The notes under the pieces were generated by a model. That model had not been told where the DNA came from. It made no database searches and worked only from the letters and a program-made list of their open reading frames with translations. The position numbers and the translations under genes are program-made. Below, one piece after another: positions 26,255 through 38,300 of a stretch of DNA of 64,000 nucleotides. The stretch comes from Temnopleurus reevesii (taxonomy: Eukaryota > Echinodermata > Echinoidea > Temnopleuroida > Temnopleuridae), in the NCBI GenBank assembly GCA_036244855.1, contig BQKZ01000074.1, positions 87,371 to 151,370 of the forward strand. The letters run 5' to 3'. Numbering within the stretch: the first letter of the stretch is position 1; each line of letters begins with the position of its first letter.

Positions 26255-29200
26255 AAGGAACAAATTTGGGTCCGTTCGTTCAACTTGTAAGGAGCTTTGC
26301 CTTTGGAGATATGTTTATTGACAATGTTTATGGTTGTTGTCCCAACAGTGGCACATCATGATTTTTGACATATATTCTATTTTTCAATTCCTGGCTTCAG
26401 GGATTCATACTTAGCCTGAAAACTTTCTGAAAGATTAGAACAAGACGACTCACTGAACATAAATGTTGGCATAGGAAAACCTGGACCATTAAAAATCATA
26501 GACATTCATTCCAAGAGACATGAGCAATGACATGGGACCCGAGAATCTATTGGATTTGCAACAAAATACTTTGATATTTACTGCTCATCACGTCCGTTTT
26601 GTAAAAATTTGGAAGAGAAAAGACAGCGAGAGGTACGGTTACTCATCGAGGAAGTTGCATTTTACATTTACAGAGTGACAACTAAAATTTCATCTAATAC
26701 CCAGACAAAGAATTAACATTCTGCGTCATCTAAACTGGGGGACTAAATAAAATTGTTGTCAGGGCAACCAAAGTAGACCAATAGTTTACAACAGTTTTAA
26801 AAGATGGCAAAGGAATTAATCTTTTCTCCCTACACAACTAAAAGAAAAAGGGCGATTTTCTACAAGATAAATGTTAAAATTTGTGCTCTAGTGCATACCA
26901 AGAGATGCAATGCAGGTTCACTGCACGATTGAAAAATATGGAAAACACTTATTATTGCCAAAAATCTATGAAACAACCGGATATGAAGCCAATAAGAGTG
27001 TAATTATCATCTCTGGATCCATTGCAGAATAATAGACTTATCTATCAACAACTGCATGCAGCTCTACTGAAGCTTTGCCAAAATGGGCAAAAAATAGAAG
27101 CGCTGCTTTGCAAGACTTTAGCTCCCGCCGATCAGCAGACTATAAGCAATGCTTTTCTCAAAACTGAGATCTATTTTCGTCCTGATCCTGGTCAGACTGA
27201 ATTCATACATCCTCTGAGGAAGCAGCCATTTTGGCTTTTCATTTTTCTCCTCCATTACCGATGCCGCCATTTTGGAAATTAACCGTGCGAGATAGCTACG
27301 CTCATAGTCATGCCAATGCACATCAAATCTGTACAATGTACCTCTCGTGGCTGATATTAAATCTTTACCAAGTATTTTTCAAGTCATGTGGTACTTGACA
27401 AATGTAGGCTTGTAGATAGGGTCATAGTGTATAGAAGGCAAATGATACTTCGAAAAAATATGAAGTCCATGCTTTCACGCTTGTCTCTTTGGCTCCAAAT
27501 TTATGATTTATGATATACAGATTGATTGGGGTACGACCTTTCGAAGAGAAATTCTTGCATTGGGAAGTGAATGGTGTAGGTAAACATAGCCTCCCATAGA
27601 TCCCCAGACATTTAAATCACATATGTGAAGGGGGAAAAATGTGTGTTACTCTAAAAAATGCTATAGGTTTGGAACATAAAAGGAACTACAGAATTATTTT
27701 AAGACAATTAAATCACATTAATACAGGTTTGCAAGTTACCCAATGGATGTATGGTTTCAACTACATACAATGTTGAGCTGAAAATGTGGGATGTCACAGA
27801 AAATTAGTTGGAATATTAAAATCAGGATTCTACGCAAGAACCGCATTTTTGCATTGATAACACGACATCTTTTTTCAGAAGGCATCGGGTGATCTTTCAA
27901 CAGTGAGTAATACTTCATGATAAAAGCGAACTTCCTTTCAAAACTCAAGAAATTCAAAGAGCTTATTCATGCATCATCTGTCACTCGTTACTACTCTTGC
28001 TAAATCCCTTAATCAGTGTCGCCAGTTATTTCTCTACCCTCCCTCAATGCTATTCTATCTATCTTTCTTCTCGTGCTCATAGCTATCAATGCATGATGCA
28101 AACCTCGAAAAACTATGCCCAACCCGTCACACAATACAGACTATAAAATTTGTTTGGATGTCTGGTCTGTGGCCTGGCATACCAATCTGGGTATATGAGA
28201 AACAAAAATAACAATTTCGTTAACTATTTCTCCACTTATAAAACAGTTAGACGATGCTTTCTTATATTCTTTCTTCAACATAACATCAGTCTTTGGAATT
28301 TATGATGAATAAACATTTCTGAGAAAAGTTTCCGTTCAATGAATCTAATAGCCATTGTGCGGCACACTTCATGATCGACCAACAATTGCAAACTTAAGTA
28401 AGCATTGTCTATCTTTAGATCTCCAAAAGTCGAATAAGACTAATTGTTCCAGATTGTTGGAGAAATGTCAATACCTTCAAAGAAAAACAAAGCTTGTCTC
28501 AAAAGATCTAGACTGGACTAAAATCAGCAATCTTGCTCCAACTAGGGCTAAACCATAGAAATTCATTCAAACAATAGCATCCATATTCATTGTTATAGCC
28601 CTGCACACCAACTTCTTGCATCCACTCTCGCAACCCAAACATATTTAAAAATCCCTCTTGTTTGGATTGTTTGAAAATGAATTATGGCCAATCATCAGAA
28701 CTTATCTTGAGATTTTATCAAATCTTTATCCCTGATAAATAAGCTTCATAGCAACCCAAACTGAACTCCCAGAAAGTGAATGGCAAGCTCGTTCACATTG
28801 CTATGATTTGCCAATGCCCATACACATGTGCACAACCAAACACAAATGTGTGTCCGTGGAAACGCAGGTACTTCATCAAATCATCATTGAATACCCCCAC
28901 CAGCAGACCAGAGACAATCAACTGCTCCACTGAATTTTCTAGGGACTTATGCCCATTTTTCCTTTCCATTCTAGGGTAAAATCCTCATCCAAGAAAGTGC
29001 CCTTTCATGCATTATCCAGTCACCCCTAAAAGCCGCAGAGCTGGACATGCCAATGCACTGGTTCTATACAGGTTTCTGTCAACCAAAGATGCAAGAAGCC
29101 AAACATTTTTTTTCTTGAAAACCTTTATCATCCATGACATAAACTCATTAAAAGCTTGATTTTAAGAAATTCTGTAAAATCAGACAACTTTCTTATACTG

Positions 29201-29955
29201 CTTCAAGCATACTTCAACTGTACAACCTGAGTTATTACATGTATGTATACTATGGATTTCTTTAAGATTTATGAAACAGATTCAATCAGTTTGGATTTCT
29301 TGAAAGTATATCAGAGGTCAGAGTATATGTTTGCACTTCCCTTTCTGTCAATATTCGAGAATATCTACAATTGAAATGAATATTTGTATACATGTAGTAA
29401 CTGGTTCAAGTATATGACAAATAAATCCGATTCTAATGTAAAGATTGGAAACGAGAATTTGTGTGGGAACGATGCTCAAAAATGAAGCTCAAATATGGCT
29501 AAAATTGTCCATCTAGCTAGCATAGGAGAACCTATCACATATTTTGAAAGATTTCTTTTTGATAAAAAAAACTGTTCAAAGATAGATTTATTGGTAGGCT
29601 AATTTCCTTGATTATCGCCCCCAACCTTTCTGAACCTTTCAAGGATTTGGCCCAAATCAGGAAGAGGTGACTCGGATTAGGATCATTATCCATACTTATG
29701 TCACTGGATTAAAACTTTATGTCACCGTGTGAGTGGGATAATCTCCCCAAAGGAATTTAATGTCCCTTAATGTCAATCTGAATTGGCACCAGAATTTCTC
29801 TCTGGGGGAACTCTGGCTTTGATAGCAATCTTTCTTCAGATAGTCGGACTAAAAATGATATTAGGAATCTAAAAAGTCTGTGAGACTATGTAAAAGCCTA
29901 GGCTACAGGACCTATATGCACGTCTCCCTTGCATCTCTATGATAAGAAGAAATCT

Positions 29956-30012
29956 ATTTTGAAAAAATGCAGATTGTTTTTTTATTTTGAAAAAATGCAG
30001 ATTGTTTTTTTT
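29956..30012 (+). repeat. 2 x ~28 bp tandem duplication
   Basis: A unit starting ATTTTGAAAAAATGCAGATT and ending in a T-run occurs twice in tandem. The copies differ only in the length of the T-run. Confidence 0.85.
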
Positions 30013-31304
30013 ATCAGTTTTGATATCATGATCTGTCAATGCCAAATTTGACAGTTTTATGTATCATACTAAACAAATTTGAAGTTTAAAAATAGTTACT
30101 GATTATGCAATATATATTGAATTGTGCAATACAGTTAGATATATTCTGCAACCATCCATCATTTCTGCAAAACCAAGAACAGATTTATGATTATTTGTAC
30201 ATACAAGTCCGACTGCACTGATCTAACCAAACATAGATCAAGTTTCAGTAACTGCAGTTATAATCCATAGACTTCTTTTATGGAAAGAGACCAGATTTTC
30301 ATATATCCTTTTAGCTCAGTCAGGAGATATCTGGCTAATCTCAATAGCACATGGTTTAGCACAAGAAAGGAACAACTCGGTAAATAGCAATCTGGACCAA
30401 AACATCCTTCTTGCAGTCATCCTGCATAAATCTCAACAACCCAAGCAATGATTTAGGAGGTGCTCAGCTTTAAACACAACTAAAATGCCTCCGCAAGCAA
30501 TCTCCAAGCACGAGCAACCACCCCCTCAGGAAACTTCAGGTAATGACATTGACCTGAAGCCATAACAAGTGTCCTTCCAGGGGATGCAATGGCTGAATAT
30601 AAACTACAGATTAATCCCGGTTGACCACCGAGGCTGAGCTTGGGCAATGAATCCAAGTTGGCTCGGGATAGACTGGCCAAAGAGTTATGGGTCCCAGATG
30701 GGGAGTTGCCATAGGGACAGGTTGCAGGTTTGGTGCTACAAGGGCGTCTATTTTGTGAAAATGTACCAAAGCTAAAGCCGTTTTGATGCTAAAGCACGAG
30801 GACAAATTGAAATGGTTGTTTTCTATCATGAGGATGATGAAGAAAACCTGGACTTGGTCAAAGTCTGGCAAGAGTTTTAATGTCCTCGTGATCCGAGTAA
30901 TTTGTTGCAAAGTCATTCAAAATAGTGGGATGGATTTGATTCTAAACTCAACCATGTCTCCTATAAATAGAGTGCAAGGGTAACACAAATATGTAGGGGA
31001 TAAAAAACAAGTCCCTCATCTCTGAAAGAATATCTAACTAAGAGAATATCTAGCTCTCAGATTCTAAATAAACCACCCATTCTAACTTTAAAAGCAAATC
31101 CTTCATCAAATCGTGGTATCTCGTCAATGCACAAGTTCACCTCGTTGTCTGTCTCAGTTACAAATACAACGATCACAAAATATTTTCAGCTCATTGACAA
31201 ATATTTGCAAAGGCTGCAGAAAATCTATCCATAGATACCTCCTCCGGTTACGTTAGGGTGCATGACATCGCGGTGTCAAGTCTCAAATAAGAATTCATAT
31301 ATGT

Positions 31305-31370
31305 GGTACTGACCCCGGAATTGAACCCCAGTCAAAAGGTGCGCTCTTTATACCCTTATCCCAGCACTGC
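31305..31370 (-). ncRNA. Possible tRNA-like (tRNA-derived SINE head) remnant
   Basis: On the minus strand a box-B-like GGTTCAATTCC (31327-31317) is preceded by TGGGATAAGGG and AAAGAGCGC, which resemble the D-arm and box A of tRNA-derived SINEs. The box A match is partial (6 of 9 defined positions), the spacing is short, and no full cloverleaf can be drawn. A functional tRNA is unlikely. Confidence 0.22.
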
Positions 31371-32194
31371 AGGAACATCTCCGAGCAACCTTTACCACAC
31401 TGTCTCATTCCCTCGTAACCCATGGCGATGATAAAAGATTCAAATTTAACATCGCAGAGAACGATTCTCCGCAGATAGCACAGGTTCGCAGGAGGGGCAG
31501 ATATTTTTTTCATTTCAAATTTGATTTGGGAGGAACGATATTTTTCCAATAGGCTATTAGGAGGCGAAAAATTGCCCACACTTGCAAATTTGAGTGGGAG
31601 TCTCAAAACACAGCATGAGGTATTCATTTTTTTTCCCTCGTTCTCTCCAAAGGATTAAAAACTGTATAATACCTGTGCAATATGCGAACAAGTTCACAAC
31701 ATAACTCCTTTGTTCATGTACTTTCCACATGTCTGTGTGCTCATTGTGGAGCAATGTCGGCAAGAACCATTCGCAACTCTGCTTGAATTTTTGACCCAGT
31801 TTGAGATGGCTGGTATGACTTACATATGTTGCTATATGTGGGACAATGCACTGAAACAAATGGTTCCAATATTTCAAGATGGGATGTTATGGGTCACGTA
31901 CATGACCTCATTTATCCTTTTCTTTCATCTGTTCGAGCTTGCAGCAATAATAAACAGTTTTCTCTGCTGGTGGAATAGGAAAGTGATAATGATATGAAGG
32001 AACCCAAATGGCTATAATATCAATATGCTTTTCCTTGACTCGATAAAGGTTTATTTTGTTTGACATTGAGAGGAGTCGGTCTGAAAGATGAATAATTATC
32101 TTATCCTCTCAGAGGTTTGAATAACAACTTTCCTTTGCATTATCAGCTATGATCTATTTAATGAAAGGAAAAGGATTGAATCAGATCTAACATT

Positions 32195-32520
32195 AATAAC
32201 CATCTAATCAACGGATAGGATGGCATTGTCCAAACATTAAGCTAATGTTCATCTAATCAATTATACGCATTACTAGATCAACATCATCCTCCGGTCTCAA
32301 AAATAGTATTCTCCAATGAATGACATCTCATATTCCTATACAGTCTTTTCTAATTTACATTATCCATCTAAAACCATTGTCTATTTTCATAGCAGGAGTT
32401 TTCCATCATCTAATCTGTATCATCTCATTTGCTTCTAAAATAAGCTTCTAATTTTCATCATCTATTTTAGAATCAATTTCAATCATCTATTTTAGAATCT
32501 ATTTAAGAATCAATTTCATT
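32195..32520 (+). repeat. Degenerate CATCTA/TAATCA-rich tract with a 25-bp tandem repeat
   Basis: Six CATCTA words (near 32201, 32250, 32365, 32407, 32459, 32484) and two CATCTC words occur within about 290 bases, several extended to CATCTAATC. At its right end a 25-base unit beginning ATCATCTATTTTAGAATC is tandemly repeated from 32457 and 32482. This looks like an old, decayed minisatellite. Confidence 0.5.
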
Positions 32521-33163
32521 GTTTGACCAGGACGCGATCTAAAAATGGCTTCAATTTGCCAGACGAAAATTTGTTTAATGTCACGACAAAGCCAATGTGA
32601 TTCATACTCCCAGCGGATAAAGTATAACTTTTTATGTTTCATAGGACATGTACCAAACTGCAACAGTAATAAGACATCTCTCAATGCTTGAAAAAGTAAG
32701 CCTTCCCAGGTTTTTGTTCAGGCCTGCTCTGTGTAACGAACTGGGAGGCCCCCTACTCTCATCCTTTTCTAATTTCCTCCAAACATAATGGCCGCTTCGG
32801 CAGGATTAACCCAAAGTGGAGGGCAAAACAGCACACTTTGAGGTGTCTGAGTGGGCATTTGTGGGGTTCTTAAGATTCGGTCCTCCATTTTACTTTATTG
32901 AAAAGGTTGGCGGCCGAGAGGTAGGGCAATCGATTTATCATCGAATGGAAATTTTGTGGGTGTTCTTTCTTGTTGTACTTTTAAGACCCTTTTTCCTTTT
33001 GAAGAGTAAAATCTCTAGACACTGCGGTCTGTCTAATTCCTTCAATATTGTGAAAATGCAAGAGATAAATAAATAAGGAATATGGACAGCAATTGGTTTT
33101 AACAATGCTAGACCACAACATGCACTCCTAATGGTTTTTAGTCCATTGCCCTCCGTCTATCGT

Positions 33164-33173
33164 GGGGGGGGGG
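33164..33173 (+). repeat. G10 homopolymer
   Basis: Ten consecutive guanines within CGTGGGGGGGGGGATATAG. Length polymorphism or sequencing error is likely here. Confidence 0.9.
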
Positions 33174-35327
33174 ATATAGCCCCGCAAAAATTTCTGAAGT
33201 ATGTCCACCGCAGATAAATCTGGGTAAAATTTGGCAATACGGTGAACGGACCGACAGGCATTTGTAGGTTCATAACCATTCATGTGAAACTAATGTATTC
33301 AAATAACTTCTTCAAGGTACTTTCAGAGAGCAAATACTTCTAAAACTCACACTTCAAGAAAACTTTTCGGGACGGTGACCGCTCCTTGAACGGGGGCACT
33401 TCACGTGACGAGAGGGGATTCGTGCAAGAAGCTTAAGACACAAACAAGCACATCACATGACTGCACACATGATTGCACAAATGACAAATGAATACAGAGA
33501 ACATCTACTGACCATCATTGTACGAATTCTCTGTTCACCATTAAAAAGCAAACATCATTATGCATGCATGGGACTAGCTATTATAGAGAGGTTCTACAAA
33601 ATATGGATAGACTGTAGCCAAAATTGAATATTGAACTCGACAGGGGTGCCATAATATTATGCACCAGAAATTGTTCCTAGAAAATGCCTGGATCTCCAAA
33701 CTGTACTTGCATAGACAGCAAAACGGTTTATAATTTTACTACAATCCTATTAGGAATCAGGCTAAAATAAAGTTTTATTAACCTTAGACAAATGCATGCA
33801 TTTGTTATATCATATTGTATGAAATCCACCATGTAAAATTAATATATGCAACATACATACACAAATTGGTTGAGCTAAAAGTTTTTGGGGGCAAACAAAC
33901 CTTCCCTTTGACATCAATAATGAAATGAATCTCTTCATAATTTTTTCTTTTCTTTTTTTGGAAACTAGGGAATGAGATTTGACCATGATTTATGAAGCTT
34001 TTCCTGTGGCATCATTGTCATGTGACAGGTTACTCAGAAATTTGTGCTCAATGCTTCACCAATGAAGATCCTATTTGCAGTGACACAGTGGCATGTGTAA
34101 AGATAGAAAAACTTCCTGGCTAGACAGAATTTTACATTTCGAACCCACCCCCAAGTTTGTCCTCAAAATAGATGCACTGAAAATAAGTAATTGAGGACTC
34201 GGTGCAAAACAAGATCTCATTGGTCTGAAAGTTTAATCATTTGGATTTTGGAAGAAGGCACTTAATGAGCAAATAGCTGAATGTTAATGGTGCTTTTGGC
34301 AAGGACGAATACAAGCGTGGCAAACCGGCCATCTTTCATCTTTGCACTTTCATTTAGAAGAGATTTCTTGCTCGTTAAAAGAAAGTAAAACATAAACAGA
34401 AATCTGTGCAGATTTTCCTATATTGAACAATGAAAATGCCCAAAACCTATAATGATCTTATCTATGTCAACAGACCCATAGTGTTGAGGGAAGAGGGTAA
34501 TTTGAGGGGAAGAGAACCTGTGAGGGGTGTAAATAAAAATCAATTTACCACTTTAAAGGGGGCCAATGTCAATAGAGACTACTGATTGAATAGAGAGCAG
34601 CAATTGGATGGGGTAATCCATTTAGCCCCATTTGGACCAATTAGGATATTGCCTTGCCGTAATTAAAGTATTGTCTCGGACTACCTAAAACTGCCCAGGT
34701 GGTGATTGCAATAAAGTTTGAGTTTATATAGTTAGGATAATTTGAAGGTTTCCTAATTCTAGTGGCATTGAACTTATTCCAATTTTGAAGGTTTCTCATT
34801 TCTAAAAGAAAAGTACTTGATGACAAATAGAGGAAAAAGATTTGTGGGAAAAGTGCATAACTGATAGTATTGAAAATTTATATTCTGAAAAGAGTTGTCT
34901 ACTTCCACATTGGACTATGTTCTCATAAAAATGTGCCTTCGTTTGGACCAAAGTAAATTATGGTTTGATAATTTACATTGAATTAAAATATAAAAATCTT
35001 AAGCAGACTTTATTTCACCAAAAATCCAAATCTTAAGGAATCGCTATTGAGAATTCAATACAGTCTGATCAAGGGGTTTTATAAACTGGACTGTGTCCCC
35101 ATTACATAACCAAAGGTGATGAAATAAGATTTTAAAAGGCTGCTAGAGGGAGTTTCTTCAAAAACCCACAATACTTCTATTGTCAAAACACTTCCAACTG
35201 CATTCTTATATTCTTTCCTTACTTCACACATTGAGATACACGAGTGATTTGCTGTTCAATTATTATGCTGAAGATCTTTGAGAGGATGTAAATAAATAAT
35301 GGCTTTAGATATGCAATACAGAGTCAC

Positions 35328-38300
35328 CATAGAGAAAGTTCAGATAAAACACTAAACCACTAGCCATGGGAGTCTGGAGGTGGTTTTTAGAACCAAATTC
35401 GCCTCGGAAATGACAATTACTTAGTTTCTCTCACGTGAGAAAAAGTATGGGGTAAAGAAGAGATCTTTCATCACTTTGCCCTATTTGGAAAACTTGACCA
35501 GGAATTACGGCCAAATATTAAACTGGACATGTAACAATTGATGAGATTGGTAAAGGCCTTGGGAATTAGGGTTTTTAGGGGTCGGGGCTGGGGGTTTGAT
35601 AGTTGAATAAAATCTTGTATCATCCAGCAAAATCTTGTCAATGAAATTGTCAGACTTCAATAGCCAAATAGTGCGAATTACTGTCTGGATGGGGTACAAT
35701 TATGGCATTCTTTTATTTTCGTGAATTTGATGAACATAAATTTGCTACAATTTGTGCTCATGAGAATGCCCATGTACTTGTGAGCATTAGTCTTTCCAAA
35801 CATGAAAAGTACATCTCGCGAATGAGTGAAAAGGTCTGAAACCAGATTCTGTAACATTTGTGTTTGCCAACATATATACTGTAGCAGAAAGTAGACACAG
35901 TCTTCTCTCAGGCACAGTATTAACTCCACGTCGGTAGCACCAAATAAACTATGTGGACTGGGTTCTATGCAGACGAGACTACCAGAAAGCATGGAGCACA
36001 CCAAGATATGGGGGGACTCCTGATGCAATTCTCACCAGAGTAATTTAACGATGGGAGGAGGTCTCAACCGTCCAATTAGGGGTGTTTGCCTGGGATCAGA
36101 GGGGCAGGTTGTTGTACAGGTTGCCATCGCAGAGATGCCAACCTTCGAAATATTCACAGGGATAACAAAACAGCTAAAACAAATATATTCTCTGAAGAGA
36201 ATCCATTTTATTCAGCTGTTTGGTGATTCACATTCTAACTTATCTCCTCATGCATATTCCAGAACATTTCAAATAGGAGCCGTTTTATGGCAATCTGTTT
36301 ATTTCAAGATTCAATGACCAAGCAAAGAGGTTTTTAAGGGGGATTTTATATTGATTATTTTCGCTCTACTACATTTACTTCTGAATATCTAGGACAGAGT
36401 TAATACTGTGCTCCATTCCTAAATGGAATTAACTGTCTGGAGAGGAAGACTTGCACTCGTACTTGCACCTTCGTTTCTTATTCAATATATTTTGTTGAAG
36501 TTATCAGCCACATTTGGCTATTTTTCCAAATGAAAGATTTTTTAAATTCATAACCATAAATTGTTTGGTACTAGTTGCAAGGAATAGTGCTAGTCTTGCT
36601 TTATTTTTCTTAAAATGAATAGAAATGTTTTGTATTCAACTTACCTGCAGATGCCAAGAGAAAAGTTGAGGAATCGCACATGAAAAAGGAAAAGAAAAAG
36701 AAAAAGATAAATTATTATACATTGCATAAATGAATCATTATGATAAATTCAAGCATAATGAGAATAAAGATAGTTGAATAAGGTAAAAAAAAAATGGCAA
36801 TTTACTTGTGAATTTTGACGTAATTTTCAATTCTCACAGCTCTATTGTTTGGAAAGGTTGCACCAATTTTGCCCTATTAACCTGTAATTCTATAATTGGG
36901 CCATATGAGAGCAACAGGGATAAAGAATAGTAAAACCCAGACCATTATCTCTGGGTGACATTCATGAAGTTTGATGAAAAGCATTGTTTAGCGCGCTCAA
37001 AATACCAATTCATGTATCTCCATCATAAACATGCAATGTCTTTATAGTTGCAATGTTTGTGCCTATTGTGGCAATGTGTACCTAAATCCTCAATACCCCT
37101 ATTGACTTAATCACAAGCATGAGCTCTGTTTATGACACCCAGGCAAACGCACCACCTCTTTCTACATATCACAAAAATAAAAACTATAATCCCAATCGTC
37201 AATTTCTGATCACCTATTAAAAAAACGCTTCTGGACAACCCTGAAGAGGACTAGATAAGAAGTAATTTAGTGTGGGGTATCAAATGGGAGGTAAGCATTC
37301 AAGACAGTAGACTTCAAAAGAACCTACTCGAATTGATCATCAAAAGGGTAATTAACATGGTAATAGCCTGCTGTCGGATCGCAAAATATACATATAAAAT
37401 TTAGACGAGCTTTCTTTCTATGATTAAATTCAATGCAACAAAGAAAATTGGATGGAGTAGTGAAAAAAGGCCTGTTTTAAATGTCACTTATCCACTGTGA
37501 TGTTACTGGTGGCTTAAAAACTATCTCGTTCCAGTTGTGTAATTAGCTCATTAATGTACTTAATTTGCACATGGGTGTGACAGTATTGGAGTGGATGTGA
37601 CCACACACATTCTAAAAGGCTTATTTTAATGTCTTTATTTTCCAAGACAAGATGTTTGCAGGAGCATTATCAAAAGGACTCCATCAAGTAAGAACCGGAT
37701 CAAAAGATTAGTTCTAAACTACCCAAATATTCAAACTACATGCCTGCTCCAAGAAAATTGCAACATTGGTTAATCAATGAAGGTTTACATTTTGAAACGG
37801 CAGTGATCAATTCAAATTTATTTAAATCCAACACAAAAATCTAGTGCTAAAATTTAAGCACCAAAATATATTAAATGACCACTAAAAGTTCCATTCCCAG
37901 CACTGGTGTTCTAAACACTTCCCTGGCATTGCACCACACATATACAGTGTACTGTATAGGAATTAACATGTTAACCTTTTAACTACTGGTACCAGGCAAT
38001 CCCTGCACAAAATCAATGGAAATTGACAATTTAAATAGTCAATGGGTTAAAAATATGATTTTTGCAGTGTCACCCCCAACCCTCCAGAGTTCTCTCAACA
38101 ACCCCTGTGTTCACGGAGAGACGCGTCCCTGTGGCATTACAGTCATTCCCTTGTCTGTCCTTGCAACTAGGTCACATCATTTTCTCATTAAAACGGGGAG
38201 GTTACAATCTTAACGAGACCTCATTTACACTATTTCTAGCCCTTTGGGTATTGACCATCGAACATAGAGGGGCTTTACAGGAAACCATTGCACTGACAAT

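Larger units (their letters stand above)
18047..35327. other. Unique non-coding DNA between the two 10-kb copies
   Basis: AT-rich sequence lacking recognisable coding domains. The longest open frame (22827-23288, minus) is 153 codons counted from a TTG, with its first ATG about 26 codons in, and it resembles nothing I know. Moderately CpG-richer patches occur near 20400-20660, 27000-27300 and 33130-33440. Short two-copy tandem repeats and a CATCTA-rich tract are listed separately. No exon of the ECM3-like gene is evident on the minus strand. Confidence 0.5.
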
